Assembly (NCBI RefSeq): GCF_015910445.1
Contig: NZ_CP048882.1
Span: forward strand, 7,313,473-7,377,472
DNA length: 64,000 nt
Direction of reading: 5' to 3'
From: Streptomyces bathyalis
Lineage (GTDB): Bacteria > Actinomycetota > Actinomycetes > Streptomycetales > Streptomycetaceae
The notes beneath the pieces are model-generated. The model worked only from the letters and a program-made list of their open reading frames with translations. It was not told the DNA's origin and ran no database searches. Positions 1 through 7,916 of this stretch are shown here, piece by piece; positions within the stretch are counted from its first letter, which is position 1, and each line of letters opens with the position of its first letter. The position numbers were made by a program, and so were the translations under genes.

Positions 1-434
1 TGCGACTGTTTGCGGAAGGCACCGGGCATCAGAAGCCCCACCAGCCGCATCAGCAAGCTGTTGAACCTGTATTCGCTCTCGCTCACCCAGAGCGTCGTCT
101 CCGGACCGGCTTCGGTCAGCCGGTCGCGCACGGCACTCCACATGCCTTCGCCGACGATCTCGCGGTCGAAGTGAACGACGCTCCCTTTCGGGATCCCGTG
201 CAGGTCTGCCGGTTCCCGGCGTGTGATGGTCTCGGTGCACTCGATCTTCCGCCGCCCCATCTGCATCACTACCCGCGACTTGGTACCGAGCTGCCCGTGT
301 ATCCCACTCAACGGCTCGTGCAGCACCAGGCCCCGCAGCCACTTCGGTAGGTGTGCAGGGTCGGCGAGCAGATGGGCCACCCGCTCCCGCGGCAGGGCGA
401 TCTCGATCGAGTCGGTGTTCTTCATGGCGCGCAT
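1..434 (-). CDS. SRPBCC family protein, 3' end beyond window
   Basis: About 144 residues are visible and the C-terminus lies beyond base 1. The reading frame begins MRAMKNTDSIEIALPRERV and continues with the alternating beta pattern of START/SRPBCC ligand-binding proteins (polyketide cyclase / AHSA1 superfamily). This is a hydrophobic-ligand cavity fold, here probably cytoplasmic with unknown ligand. The start at 434 is chosen because GGAAGGA lies about 7 bases upstream; an internal ATG at 425 is also possible. It overlaps the end of the preceding broken AHSA1-like gene by 13 bases and lies in the same direction as the ArsR gene, so the three look like one ArsR-controlled operon. Family assignment is from recognised sequence pattern; substrate is not inferable. 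Confidence 0.7.
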   Translation of the reverse strand, partial: MRAMKNTDSIEIALPRERVAHLLADPAHLPKWLRGLVLHEPLSGIHGQLGTKSRVVMQMGRRKIECTETITRREPADLHGIPKGSVVHFDREIVGEGMWSAVRDRLTEAGPETTLWVSESEYRFNSLLMRLVGLLMPGAFRKQS

Positions 435-772
435 CGCTCTTCCTTCCAGGGGCGGGGCAACATGCTGTTGTACGGCTCGTCCTGCTCCTCAACCGAGGGG
501 CACTGACACTCTGTGTCCGTAAGGGGCAAAAGTCGCCACCGGCGGCGAGATGAGCCTGGCTCCAAGCAGCGGCGCTGCCCCGGCTGAACTCGCGTCCCTC
601 GGGCGACTTCTCGAACTCGTCCAGGTTCTCGATCTCCTCGCCGGCCAGGAGCCGGGCCAGGGTGAGCAGACCCAGGTCCCCGGAGCTCCACGGTGTACGC
701 CTCGCCGGCCAGCACGGTGCCCTTGCCCATCTTCCGGTGCGCGGCGGCCAGTTCGTCCAGGACATCCTTCAT
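422..772 (-). pseudogene. AHSA1-type SRPBCC gene with internal deletion
   Basis: The start (MKDVLDELAAAHRKMGKG at 772) is the usual N-terminus of ArsR-partnered AHSA1/SRPBCC proteins. After about 31 residues the frame jumps. The next base frame reads GDLGLLTLARLLAGEE and then SPEGREF, which is the normal C-terminal segment of the same family. Roughly 100 central residues (most of the ligand-binding sheet) are therefore missing, and the junction is out of frame. The start lies 2 bases beyond the ArsR stop, so the gene was translationally close to the regulator. A functional product is unlikely. Alternative: a short frameshifted product of unknown role. Confidence 0.65.
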
Positions 773-773
773 G

Positions 774-1181
774 TCATGTCCTCTCGGTGGGTGAATCGGT
801 CCCGCTCGCATCGGTGTCGGACCTGTCCGGTCGGGTGGTCGCTCCACCGGCCCGGGTCCGGCGTGCACGCTTGCCTCGGGCCAGCTCGGTGCCGAGGGCG
901 TCGAGGCGTTGTTCCCAAAACCGGCGGAACCGGTCCAGCCACGCGTCGACCTCGCGCAGCGGCGCGGGCTCGACCGTGTAGAGCCGGCGGGTGCCCTCGG
1001 CCCGGACCGACGCGAACCCGCTGTCGCGCAGCACGCGCAGATGCTGGGAGACGGCTGGTTGGGAGATCCCGAACTCGGCCCGGATGACGTCCGTGACCGC
1101 CCCGGAGGTCCGTTCACCGTCGGCCAGCAGTTCCAGAATGCGCCGGCGCACAGGGTCGCCGAGGATGTCGAGCGCGTGCAC
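774..1181 (-). CDS. ArsR family winged-helix regulator
   Basis: 135 residues. Residues 1-80 form a typical ArsR winged helix (MHALDILGDPVRRRILELL; recognition helix in ISQPAVSQHLRVL; wing near GTRRLY). The protein lacks the ELCVC metal-binding motif of metal sensors, as is usual for the ArsR group that partners SRPBCC genes. The C-terminal 30 residues are polar and low-complexity. It is followed within 2 bases by the broken AHSA1 gene, so autoregulation of the operon is likely. A perfect palindrome, CTTATATAAG, lies 24 bases upstream of the start and is the natural operator candidate. Function as an SRPBCC-operon repressor is inferred from family and context. Confidence 0.85.
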   Translation of the reverse strand: MHALDILGDPVRRRILELLADGERTSGAVTDVIRAEFGISQPAVSQHLRVLRDSGFASVRAEGTRRLYTVEPAPLREVDAWLDRFRRFWEQRLDALGTELARGKRARRTRAGGATTRPDRSDTDASGTDSPTERT

Positions 1182-1204
1182 GACGGGGACCGTACCGGTC
1201 TCTG

Positions 1205-1214
1205 CTTATATAAG
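1205..1214. promoter_or_regulatory. Candidate ArsR operator palindrome
   Basis: Perfect 10-base palindrome CTTATATAAG in otherwise GC-rich sequence, 24 bases upstream of the ArsR start. The AT-rich core may coincide with the -10 region of the regulator's own promoter. Binding is inferred. Confidence 0.45.
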
Positions 1215-1464
1215 TCAACGCTGCTTCTTGGAGCGACGTCGGCCTGAGCTCGCTCACTTGGGGATTCTGCGATAGCACCTTCACAGCCGATTCGGGGAAT
1301 TCCATCGTGCTCCTTCATGCCTGAAGGGCCGCGGCGTCGATCGATGGCCAGCTGTGCCGGCGTCTCGCAGGGATGCCACAAAGCGCCGTCGAGAATGAAC
1401 TGATCCGGCGGGCTGCAGACCTCTCCGGGACTTGCGCGACCAGAAATCGGAAGCCAGTCTGGAC

Positions 1465-1481
1465 GCTACGGAAAACGTAGC
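1465..1481. promoter_or_regulatory. GCTAC-N7-GTAGC operator, CMD gene 1
   Basis: GCTAC (1465-1469), spacer GGAAAAC, GTAGC (1477-1481). The same inverted repeat with a similar A-rich spacer precedes the other two CMD genes. It ends 13 bases before the ATG and so would block transcription or initiation when bound. A position 29 bases upstream shows only a half-match (GCGAC at 1436), unlike the other two loci. No HxlR gene is adjacent here. Confidence 0.6.
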
Positions 1482-1494
1482 GATGGAGCTGGTG

Positions 1495-2130
1495 ATGAAC
1501 AACCCGCAGAGTACGGAGCCCTCCGACAAGACCGGGACCCTGGCGGAGACGGTCGGCGGACCGAGGATCCAGCCACTGTCACCCCCGTACGACGAAGACA
1601 CCGAACGACTGCTCGCCAAGCTGATGCCGCCGCAGTCGGACATCGAACCCCTGCTGCTGTTCCGGGTGTTCGCCCGGCATCGCGAGTTGTTCGGTCGATT
1701 GATCCCGATGGCGGCCGGCCTGCTCACGAAAGGACTGCTGCCTGCCCGCGATCGGGAAGTGGTGATCAGCCGGATCACCGCGCGCGCCGGTGCGGAGTAC
1801 GAGTGGGGCGTGCACGCGGTGCTCTTCGGACCCGCGGTCGGCCTGGATCAAGAACTGCTCGACGCGATCGCCACACAGCCGGCTGACGCGTCCGCATTCG
1901 ACGAGCGCACTCGGCTCCTGGTCACCGCGGTCGATGAGCTGCACGACCAGGCGACCGTGAGTGCCGACACGTGGGGTCGCCTGGCTCAGGTCTACGACGA
2001 ACCTCGCTTGCTGGAGTTGCTGCTGGTCGCGGGCTGGTACCGCACCTTCTCGGCCGTGATCACTTCGGTGGCGCTGCCTCATGAGTCGTGGGCTGCACGG
2101 TTCCCCCTGGCCGACTCCTCGTCGGGCTGA
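1495..2130 (+). CDS. Carboxymuconolactone decarboxylase family protein (copy 1)
   Basis: 211 residues from the ATG at 1495, chosen because GGAG lies 6 bases upstream and the length then matches copies 2 and 3 (209 and 215 residues). The body is a CMD/AhpD-like helical fold: PPYDEDTERLLAKLMPP, then LLLFRVFARHRELFGRL, then RDREVVISRITARAGAEYEWGVHA. The AhpD redox cysteine pair is absent; the E...H pattern is kept. Such proteins act on lactone/peroxidase-type or aromatic-degradation substrates, but none can be named here. This copy stands alone, with no HxlR regulator or partner enzyme beside it, although its operator is conserved. It is the most divergent of the three. Confidence 0.8.
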   Translation: MNNPQSTEPSDKTGTLAETVGGPRIQPLSPPYDEDTERLLAKLMPPQSDIEPLLLFRVFARHRELFGRLIPMAAGLLTKGLLPARDREVVISRITARAGAEYEWGVHAVLFGPAVGLDQELLDAIATQPADASAFDERTRLLVTAVDELHDQATVSADTWGRLAQVYDEPRLLELLLVAGWYRTFSAVITSVALPHESWAARFPLADSSSG

Positions 2131-2362
2131 CCTCACGCGGCTCTTGGATTTCGCGGCTGCCGTCGTGGCTCACGGGGTTCTCCCCCCAGCCGTCCTGACC
2201 GCTGACCTCTGCCTTCTGCCGACGTGTCAATTTCGGGCGGCGTGATGGCTGGTCATGCAAGGAATTGATCGACCGACAACGGTCCCGCTGGGCCTCGTCG
2301 GATCAAGTTGTCGACGCGTTCCGTCAGCTTGTCTTGTCGACGGCGTGTCTCAGGGGCGGCGG

Positions 2363-2719
2363 TCAGGTGAGGGAGTCGGATCTGCTCTGAGCCCATCGTT
2401 CGGACCAGGCCTGCAGCGGGATGAGCGCCTGTCGGAGGTCTTGGCCCAAGGGTGTCAGCTGCTGAGCCTTGTCGGGGCCGTGTTCCGTCAAGCCGGCCGA
2501 GCGTAGTTCGCGGAGGCGAGTGTTCAGGACGGTCGGCGATACGCCGTCGCATTGCTTCTGCAGAGCGCGGAAGCCGACAGGTCCATTGCGCAGTTCCCAC
2601 AGGATCCGAAGAGTCCAGCGTCGGCCCAGCAGATCGAAGGCGGCCATGATCGGTCGTCCGGTCTGCGATCCGCGTACGGACCTGCCAGGGACAGGGGTGT
2701 CTTCAGCTGGGGTGGGCAC
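2363..2719 (-). CDS. HxlR family transcriptional regulator
   Basis: 118 residues; GTG start at 2719 preceded by AAAGGAG at 5 bases. A compact winged helix typical of HxlR/DUF24 (MAAFDLLGRRWTLRILWEL, then FRALQKQCDGVSPTVLNTRL, then LTPLGQDLR). One cysteine lies in the recognition-helix region (QCDG); several HxlR proteins sense electrophiles or oxidants through cysteine, but whether this one does is unknown. It is divergent from CMD gene 2, with two inverted repeats in the 98-base gap. That arrangement makes it the likely repressor of CMD gene 2 and of itself, and possibly of the CMD genes at 1495 and 13816, which carry the same repeat. Confidence 0.88.
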   Translation of the reverse strand: MPTPAEDTPVPGRSVRGSQTGRPIMAAFDLLGRRWTLRILWELRNGPVGFRALQKQCDGVSPTVLNTRLRELRSAGLTEHGPDKAQQLTPLGQDLRQALIPLQAWSERWAQSRSDSLT

Positions 2720-2757
2720 GTCGCTCCTTTCTCGATGCTCCTCATCTGAGGTGTTGC

Positions 2758-2803
2758 GCTACAGGAAGGGTAGCGGCAGACTTCACGCTACTAAAAACGT
2801 AGC
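2758..2803. promoter_or_regulatory. Paired HxlR-type operators between HxlR and CMD gene 2
   Basis: Two copies of GCTAC-N7-GTAGC: 2758-2774 (spacer AGGAAGG) and 2787-2803 (spacer TAAAAAC), 29 bases centre to centre. The second ends 14 bases before the CMD start. The two sites face a divergent promoter pair, so one site per promoter, or cooperative binding by two dimers, is plausible. The repeat is seen directly; the protein that binds is inferred. Confidence 0.65.
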
Positions 2804-2817
2804 GATGGGAGATTGAA

Positions 2818-3447
2818 GTGGCCGACCCCCAGCGCCATGAGCCGCCGATGGCCCGGGCCGCGGGAGATGCGAAGGCACCGTCGGCGGGCGGCAGTCCGCG
2901 GATGTCCCCGGTGACACCTCCATACGACGATGACACCCAGCGACTGCTGGCCAAGTGGATGCCGCCCGGAGTGGAGATGGAGCCTCTGCTTCTCTTCCGG
3001 ATCCTCGCCGTGCATCGCCAATTGGCCAGCCGCATGCATCCGATGGCATCCGGCCTCCTCAATCACGGGACATTGCCCCCGCATGACCGGGAAGTACTGA
3101 TCAGCCGGACCACCGCACGCGCCGGCGCCGAATACGAGTGGGGCGTACACGCGGCCGGCCCCGGCCTCGAAGCAGGACTCGACCAACATCTACTCGAAGC
3201 CTTCGTGACTCAGCCAGCTGACGCCGCAATCTTCGACGCACACGTCCGGCTGCTGGTCACCGCGGCTGACGAACTCCACGATGACGCCACGCTGAGCGCT
3301 GGCACATGGCGGGAACTGCAAGAAATCTACGATGACGCGCAGTTGGTGGAGCTGATGTTGCTCACGGGTTGGTACCGCACGCTGTCCACCGTGATCACTT
3401 CGGTAGCGCTGCCGCTGGAGTCATGGGGGGCACGCTTTCCTCGTTGA
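2818..3447 (+). CDS. Carboxymuconolactone decarboxylase family protein (copy 2)
   Basis: 209 residues; GTG start at 2818 with GGGAG upstream. Highly similar to copies 1 and 3 over the whole length (PPYDDDTQRLLAKWMPPG, RTTARAGAEYEWGVHAAG, LLTGWYRTLSTVITSVALP). The AhpD CxxC is absent. It is transcribed away from the HxlR gene and is followed 92 bases later by an amidohydrolase in the same direction, so an HxlR-controlled two-enzyme unit is likely. CMD plus amidohydrolase pairs are common in aromatic or lactone catabolic clusters; the actual substrate is not visible. Confidence 0.82.
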   Translation: MADPQRHEPPMARAAGDAKAPSAGGSPRMSPVTPPYDDDTQRLLAKWMPPGVEMEPLLLFRILAVHRQLASRMHPMASGLLNHGTLPPHDREVLISRTTARAGAEYEWGVHAAGPGLEAGLDQHLLEAFVTQPADAAIFDAHVRLLVTAADELHDDATLSAGTWRELQEIYDDAQLVELMLLTGWYRTLSTVITSVALPLESWGARFPR

Positions 3448-3539
3448 CGACAGATCGCAAAGAGGGCGTTAGTAGTCGGTCGTTCATCCGCCTTTCGGTG
3501 CGGTAGGAGCGACCACGTGAGGAGAGAGGCAGGAAGCCT

Positions 3540-4352
3540 GTGCCGGTCATCGACGCATGGATGCAGCATCCGACACTCCGTCACTCCAACCACGAGATGT
3601 TCGAGTCGTTGCGCCGGTGGACGGGACTGGAGTTGCTGGAGGAGCCGTTGCCGGTCCGGGCGACGGTTGCTGCGATGGCTGCGGCGGATGTCGAGATCGC
3701 GCTGTCCTCGGCCTGGTACGGCCCGCAGGGGCCGCTGATCAGCAACGACGAGGTGGCCGACTTCGTCTCCCAGTCCGACGGACTGCTGAGGGGTGTGGCC
3801 GGCGTGGACCTCACCCGACCGGTCAAGGCTGTGCGAGAACTGCGCCGGGCGGTGGAGGAACTGGGCTTCGTGGCCCTGCGGATCGTGCCCTGGCTGTGGC
3901 AGTTCCCACCCACGGACCGGCTCTACTACCCCCTGTACTCCGCCTGCGTCGAACTCGGCATCCCCTTCTGCACCCAGGTCGGTCACACCGGCCCGCTGCG
4001 ACCGTCCGAGACCGGCCGCCCCATCCCGTACATCGACCAGGTTGCGCTCGACTTCCCCGAACTGACCATCGTGTGCGGTCACATCGGCTACCCGTGGACC
4101 ACGGAGATGATCGCCGTGGCCGACAAGCATGCCAACGTCTACATCGACACCAGCGCCTACACCACCCGCCGCTACCCGCGTGAGCTGGTCGACTACCTGC
4201 GCGGGCGAGGCCGCAGAAAGGTCCTGTTCGGCACGAACTACCCGATGATCACTCCTGGTCGGGCGCTGGAGCACCTCGGTGAACTGGGCCTGGACGAGGA
4301 GACCGCAGGACTGTTCCTGTCCGGCAACGCACGACGGATCTTCGCCCTCTGA
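3540..4352 (+). CDS. Amidohydrolase family protein
   Basis: 270 residues; GTG start at 3540 after AGGAAG. It matches the Amidohydrolase_2 group (ACMSD-like TIM barrel): a short N-terminal strand (VIDAWMQHP), a histidine in QVGHTG, CGHIGYPWTTEM in the middle, YIDTSAYT, and a terminal LFGTNYPM segment carrying a usual metal/substrate region, although the family Asp there is replaced by Asn (GTNYP in place of GTDYP). The N-terminal HxH metal motif is also not evident, so a shortened or altered metal site is possible. It likely hydrolyses or decarboxylates a product handled with the upstream CMD enzyme. Family confident, reaction unknown. Confidence 0.75.
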   Translation: MPVIDAWMQHPTLRHSNHEMFESLRRWTGLELLEEPLPVRATVAAMAAADVEIALSSAWYGPQGPLISNDEVADFVSQSDGLLRGVAGVDLTRPVKAVRELRRAVEELGFVALRIVPWLWQFPPTDRLYYPLYSACVELGIPFCTQVGHTGPLRPSETGRPIPYIDQVALDFPELTIVCGHIGYPWTTEMIAVADKHANVYIDTSAYTTRRYPRELVDYLRGRGRRKVLFGTNYPMITPGRALEHLGELGLDEETAGLFLSGNARRIFAL

Positions 4353-4362
4353 CCGCACCCTC

Positions 4363-4680
4363 GCTCAGGGCGGGGCTGTTCTCGGCTGTGCCGGTGGCGG
4401 GTTGCTCTTCTGCGGGGTCGTTTCCGGGGTCGGTGGGAGTCGGGCCGGTTGGGGAGGGGCATTGACCGGCGGTGGGACCGCCCGGGTGATCGGGTCGGCG
4501 GAGTTCCTCGTCTCCAGGGGCGGCGTGAGGGGTGAGGGATGAAGCCGCGGTGGAGTGAGGGGTGGTGGGGATCGGCCGGGGCCGCGGCTAGGAGCCGCCG
4601 TCCGTGGGGGAGCGGTTGGTGGGCGTGGCGGGTCGTTTTGTCTGGGCGCCGGGCTGGTCCTTCTGGCCGGGTGTGTGGGT
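4363..4680 (+). pseudogene. Remnant of membrane protein homologous to 45124-45681
   Basis: The + frame reads GGGLLFCGVVSGVGG and then GGGTARVIGSAEFL, matching GELLYCGLVPGIGG and GAETARVIGLAKSL of the intact gene at 45124. After a frame change, LGAGLVLLAG near 4640 matches the intact C-terminal transmembrane segment LGTGLVLLIG. The N-terminal half (first TM helix) is not recognisable. The order and orientation relative to the neighbouring MBL and SRPBCC genes are the same as in the 45-47 kb block, so this is a decayed duplicate rather than a new gene. Confidence 0.6.
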
Positions 4681-4902
4681 CGTTCACGCAGCGGCGGTCC
4701 GCAGACCGTCCCGTCCCGCAGACCGTTCCCGTTCCGTCTCGTCCCGTCTCTCGCGGACCGCACCGCTGACCGCGTGGGCCGGGCCTGGCCTGCTGCTCCG
4801 GTCTGCTGCTCGGGTCTGCCTCGCCCGGCCCGGACCTCACCTGACCTCACCTCACGTCATGTCACCGGTTTGTGTCCGGGTGGGGTCGGTGGTGTGGGGG
4901 AG

Positions 4903-5647
4903 TCAGACGGTGAGGGTGAGGGCGTCGTGTGCGACGTCCCATGTGCTCAGGTCTGCCTCCAGCGCGGTGGGGGAGAGGCGGGTGAGGAGGAGGTGTCGGG
5001 TTTCCAGCCGGTGGCGGTGGGTCTGCAGTGTGGTGAGGTCCATGTGCCAGCGCACGGGGTGGTGGGCGTAGCCCTCGCAGAGGAACAGGTCGGTGCCTTG
5101 GGCGGCGTCGAGGAGGGCGTCGGTCCATTCGGTGTCGCCGGAGTAGGCGATACATGAGCCGCTTTCGGCGTTTTTGACGCGGAGTGCATAGGAGGGTGCT
5201 CCGGCGGCGTGGCGCACTTCGAAGGGGAGGGCGGTGAACCGGTGCGTCGCCCAGGCGGTGCGTTCGCGGTGTTCGACGACGCGCACTACGAAGCGGCGCT
5301 TTACTTCCGTGGAGCCGGGGAAGCTCGCTTCCATCGCCTCATTCAGACGCCGCTCCGTCCCCGGAGGGCCGACCACCGTCAGATCGATTGTGCGGCGGCG
5401 GAACTGTCCGTCCAGGATCAGGAAGACGATGCCGCCGAAGTGGTCTGCGTGGAGGTGGGTGACCAGCACCGTCTCGATGGCGTTCAGGTCGAACCCTTTT
5501 TTGTTTGAGTGCGACGGCGCTGGTGGCGCCGCAGTCGATGAGGGTGTGGGAGGCGGCTTGGGGATCGGCGGGTCCGAGGGCGATGCAGGTCTGGAAGCGT
5601 CCGCCGGATCCGAAGGCGTCGCCGCTGCCCACGACCGTGACCCGCAT
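4903..5647 (-). pseudogene. MBL-fold metallo-hydrolase with one-base frameshift (copy 1)
   Basis: Start MRVTVVGSGDAFGSGG at 5647 with GGAG upstream; the reading frame is lost after about 49 residues and resumes in another frame as ETVLVTHLHADHFGGI. Comparison with the intact copy at 45760 shows one extra base in a T6 run (5497-5502; A6 on the coding strand). All the rest, including the HLHADH zinc motif, the SGDTEW segment and the C-terminus, is intact and about 80% identical to copy 2. Ribosomal slippage on the A-run or an assembly error would restore a full protein of about 247 residues; otherwise the gene is dead. It sits directly downstream of the equally damaged SRPBCC gene. Confidence 0.75.
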
Positions 5648-5690
5648 GTTCTCCGGCCCCCTTTTTTCTCTGTGCCGCTGCGCGTGTCCT

Positions 5691-5735
5691 GCCGGCTGTC
5701 CGGCCGGCTGTCCGGCGGGCTGTCCGGCCGGCTGG
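5691..5735. repeat. 12-base tandem repeat at SRPBCC/MBL junction
   Basis: Units GCCGGCTGTCCG at 5691, 5703, a one-base variant at 5715, and a partial unit at 5727. On the minus strand it encodes repeating P-A-G-Q in the frame that leads into the MBL start. In the intact block the corresponding position holds a stop codon and a short spacer. Confidence 0.75.
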
Positions 5736-6226
5736 GAGTTGTGGTCGAGGAGGGTGGCCGGCCGTCGTGGGGCGTGCTGATTGTTGCGCCGAAGCAGCCA
5801 CCTGATCAAGGGTGCGGCCGGCCGTTCGCCCGGGGGTGCGCTCTGCGATGCGTGGGTGAGGAAGATCCGGGTGCCGTCGTGGGGCGGTTCTTGGAGGAGG
5901 TAGGTGCCGTGGGCAGGCGATGCGGCGGCCAGCGGCGCCGGTGTTGCGCTCGGTGATCCGCAACGGGCGCTGCGCCGCGACCGCTTCGATGTCGATGTCT
6001 TCGCTGCGGCCGGCGACGACGGCTTTCACGCGGGCGGTGGCGCCGATGCCGCGGGCGGGGCCGGAGCACTGCCACTGGCGCAGCATGTGGTCGGTGAAAT
6101 CCTCGTGTGCCGCGAGGAGGTCGGGGTGGTCGTGACCTCTTTGCGTGCCTGGGACACGTCGAGGTGTACCACGACCGGTCGCACAGGCCTCTGCGGAGCA
6201 TTCGGGTCAGCGGATTGCTTCACCAT
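5736..6226 (-). pseudogene. SRPBCC family gene with two frameshifts (copy 1)
   Basis: Damaged duplicate of the gene at 46539-47000. The N-terminus QRPVRPVVVHLDV matches; one base is missing just after the codons for ARKEV, so LLAAHEDFTDHM is in a second frame. A four-base insertion (TGCC duplication) after RRIA moves the end (HGTYLLQEPP, APLIRWLLRR) into a third frame. There is then no stop before the MBL start. Intact relatives are polyketide cyclase/dehydrase-like SRPBCC proteins. Copy 2 shows what the unbroken protein looks like. Confidence 0.7.
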
Positions 6227-6241
6227 GACAGCTCGGCGACG

Positions 6242-6802
6242 ATGACCGCACCATCACCACCCACCCCGCAGAGCAACCTGCCCAGCAGGGCGGTTCCGGC
6301 CGGGACAGCGAGGTCAAGGACAGTGACAGGCCAGGAGCCCCTCGACGCCCTCGACGCGGAGCTGCTGCTCGCGCTCACCGACGAGCCCCGCGCTCCGGTG
6401 GCCGCGCTGGCCCAGCGCCTCGGGCTCTCCCGGAACACCGTCCAGGCCAGACTCGGGAAGCTGCGGCGCCGTAGCGTCCTGCGTTCTTTCGAACGGCGTA
6501 TCGATCCGGCGGCTCTGGGTTATCCGCTCTCGGCCGTCATCACCACCCGCGTGAGGCAGCGCAGGCTCGAGGAGGTCGCCGACGCCCTTGCCCGCATCCC
6601 CGAAGTCGTCGAGGTGGACGGCCTCAGCGGGGATACGGATCTGCTGGTCCGCGTCGTGGCCACGGATGCGGACGACCTCTACCGCATCGCCGGCCGGGTC
6701 CTGGCCGCCCCGGGGGTGGAGCGTACGAGCACCGCTTTGGTGATGCGGGAACTCGTCCGCCACCGCCTCACTCCGCTGCTGCGGCGCTCCGCAGGCGATT
6801 GA
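6242..6802 (+). CDS. Lrp/AsnC family transcriptional regulator
   Basis: 186 residues from ATG 6242; a GTG at 6323 would give 159 residues, the usual family length, and is a strong alternative because residues 1-27 are proline/serine-rich and unlike the family. DNA-binding part: LDALDAELLLALTDEPR, APVAALAQRLGLSRNTVQARLGKL. The C-terminal RAM effector domain follows, with VVEVDGLSGDTDLLVRV. Members bind amino acids or other small metabolites and regulate nearby genes as octameric or dimeric rings. It is divergent from the broken SRPBCC gene and upstream of an SDR gene; the target is not evident. Confidence 0.85.
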   Translation: MTAPSPPTPQSNLPSRAVPAGTARSRTVTGQEPLDALDAELLLALTDEPRAPVAALAQRLGLSRNTVQARLGKLRRRSVLRSFERRIDPAALGYPLSAVITTRVRQRRLEEVADALARIPEVVEVDGLSGDTDLLVRVVATDADDLYRIAGRVLAAPGVERTSTALVMRELVRHRLTPLLRRSAGD

Positions 6803-6987
6803 GCGGTCCTGCAGGACGCGGTGCGCGCTCCTGCCGGGCCGTGCTGGCGGGTGTGCTGGCACGTGAATGCCGTGCCGGCTGGTCGGGCTGCTTCCCTCCC
6901 TTCGGCCTCAGCGCGTGCACTGCGGGTGTCTTCGTGGCTCCATGAGGTCAGAGTGGCTGGGCGCGTCGTCGGGAGGAAGGGCAGCGG

Positions 6988-7719
6988 ATGAGGATCGCAG
7001 TCATCGGCGGAACGGGACTGATCGGATCGCAGGTCGTGGAGAGGCTGAAGCGTGCCGGGCACGAAGCCGTCCCGCACTCCCTCTCCACGGGCGTGGACGT
7101 CATCGAGGGCGCGGGTGTGGCGGAAGCCGTCACAGGGGCGGAGGTGGTGGTGAACCTGACGAACTCCCCGACCTTCGACGACGCCTCGCCGGGCTTCTTC
7201 CGGACCTCGATGGACAACCTCCTCGCCGCGAGCCGGGAGGCAGGCGTTGGGCACGTCGTCATCCTCTCCATCGTCGGAGCGGACCAGGTCCCGGAGTTGG
7301 ACTACTTCCGGGCGAAGGTGCTCCAGGAAGACCTCCTCAAGGCCGGGGGGATCCCGTACTCGATCGTCCGCGCGACGCAGTTCATGGAATTCATCGACGC
7401 GATCCTCTCCTGGACCACCGAGGGGAAGACCACCCGCCTGCCCCGCACGCGGCTGCAGCCCATCGCCGCCGTAGACGTCGCCGCCACCGTCGCCGATGTC
7501 GCCGCCGGGAAACCCCTGGACGGCGTCCTCGACGTCGCCGGCCCGGACGCCTACCCCCTCGACGAACTCGGCCGCATCACCCTGGCCGCGAAGGGCGACG
7601 GGCACGGTGTCGTCACCGACGACACCGCGGGGATGTTCGCCGCCGTGCACGACGGTGTCCTCACCGCCCCTGAGGACGCGCGTATCGCCCCCACCCACTA
7701 CAGCGACTGGCTCTCCTGA
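6988..7719 (+). CDS. NAD(P)-binding SDR/NmrA-like oxidoreductase
   Basis: 243 residues with GGGAGGAAG upstream of the ATG. A Rossmann fold starts at once (MRIAVIGGTGLIGSQVV; GGTGLIG at residues 7-13). The classical SDR Ser-Tyr-Lys triad is not obvious. The sequence DYFRAKVLQEDLLKAG then SIVRATQFMEFI resembles atypical SDRs of the NmrA/complex-I-subunit-like type, often NADP-binding sensors or quinone/isoflavone-type reductases. It stands as a single gene after the Lrp regulator (185-base gap) and is followed by a terminator-like hairpin at 7917. Substrate unknown. Confidence 0.82.
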   Translation: MRIAVIGGTGLIGSQVVERLKRAGHEAVPHSLSTGVDVIEGAGVAEAVTGAEVVVNLTNSPTFDDASPGFFRTSMDNLLAASREAGVGHVVILSIVGADQVPELDYFRAKVLQEDLLKAGGIPYSIVRATQFMEFIDAILSWTTEGKTTRLPRTRLQPIAAVDVAATVADVAAGKPLDGVLDVAGPDAYPLDELGRITLAAKGDGHGVVTDDTAGMFAAVHDGVLTAPEDARIAPTHYSDWLS

Positions 7720-7916
7720 ACCCGCCCGCGGCCCGGGCGGTGCTGCGCCCCGCTGGGGGTGCGCCGGAGGGGTGGCGGGGCCCCGCCTGGTCTGCCGGTC
7801 CGCCTGGTCCGCCGGTCTGCCTGTCTGCCGGTCTGCGGGTCGGTCTCTCTGCCCGCTGCGCGTGGCTGCTGGTCTGCCGTCCTGTCCGTCTGCTTGCCGG
7901 TTGCGGCGGTGGTGGG

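Noticed and set aside
422..1381. 319-codon minus-strand open frame
   Set aside because: It is a composite: its 5' half is a shadow frame of the ArsR gene, and only its last part covers the broken AHSA1 gene. No single protein family matches the whole.
2131..2362. Short gene after CMD copy 1 (minus-strand frame containing RVDNLIRRGPAGPLSV)
   Set aside because: Coding-like composition but no start, no family and overlap with the HxlR 3' flank; not enough support.
5691..5735. CRISPR-like array
   Set aside because: Units are 12 bases, contiguous and without spacers; a coding microsatellite instead.
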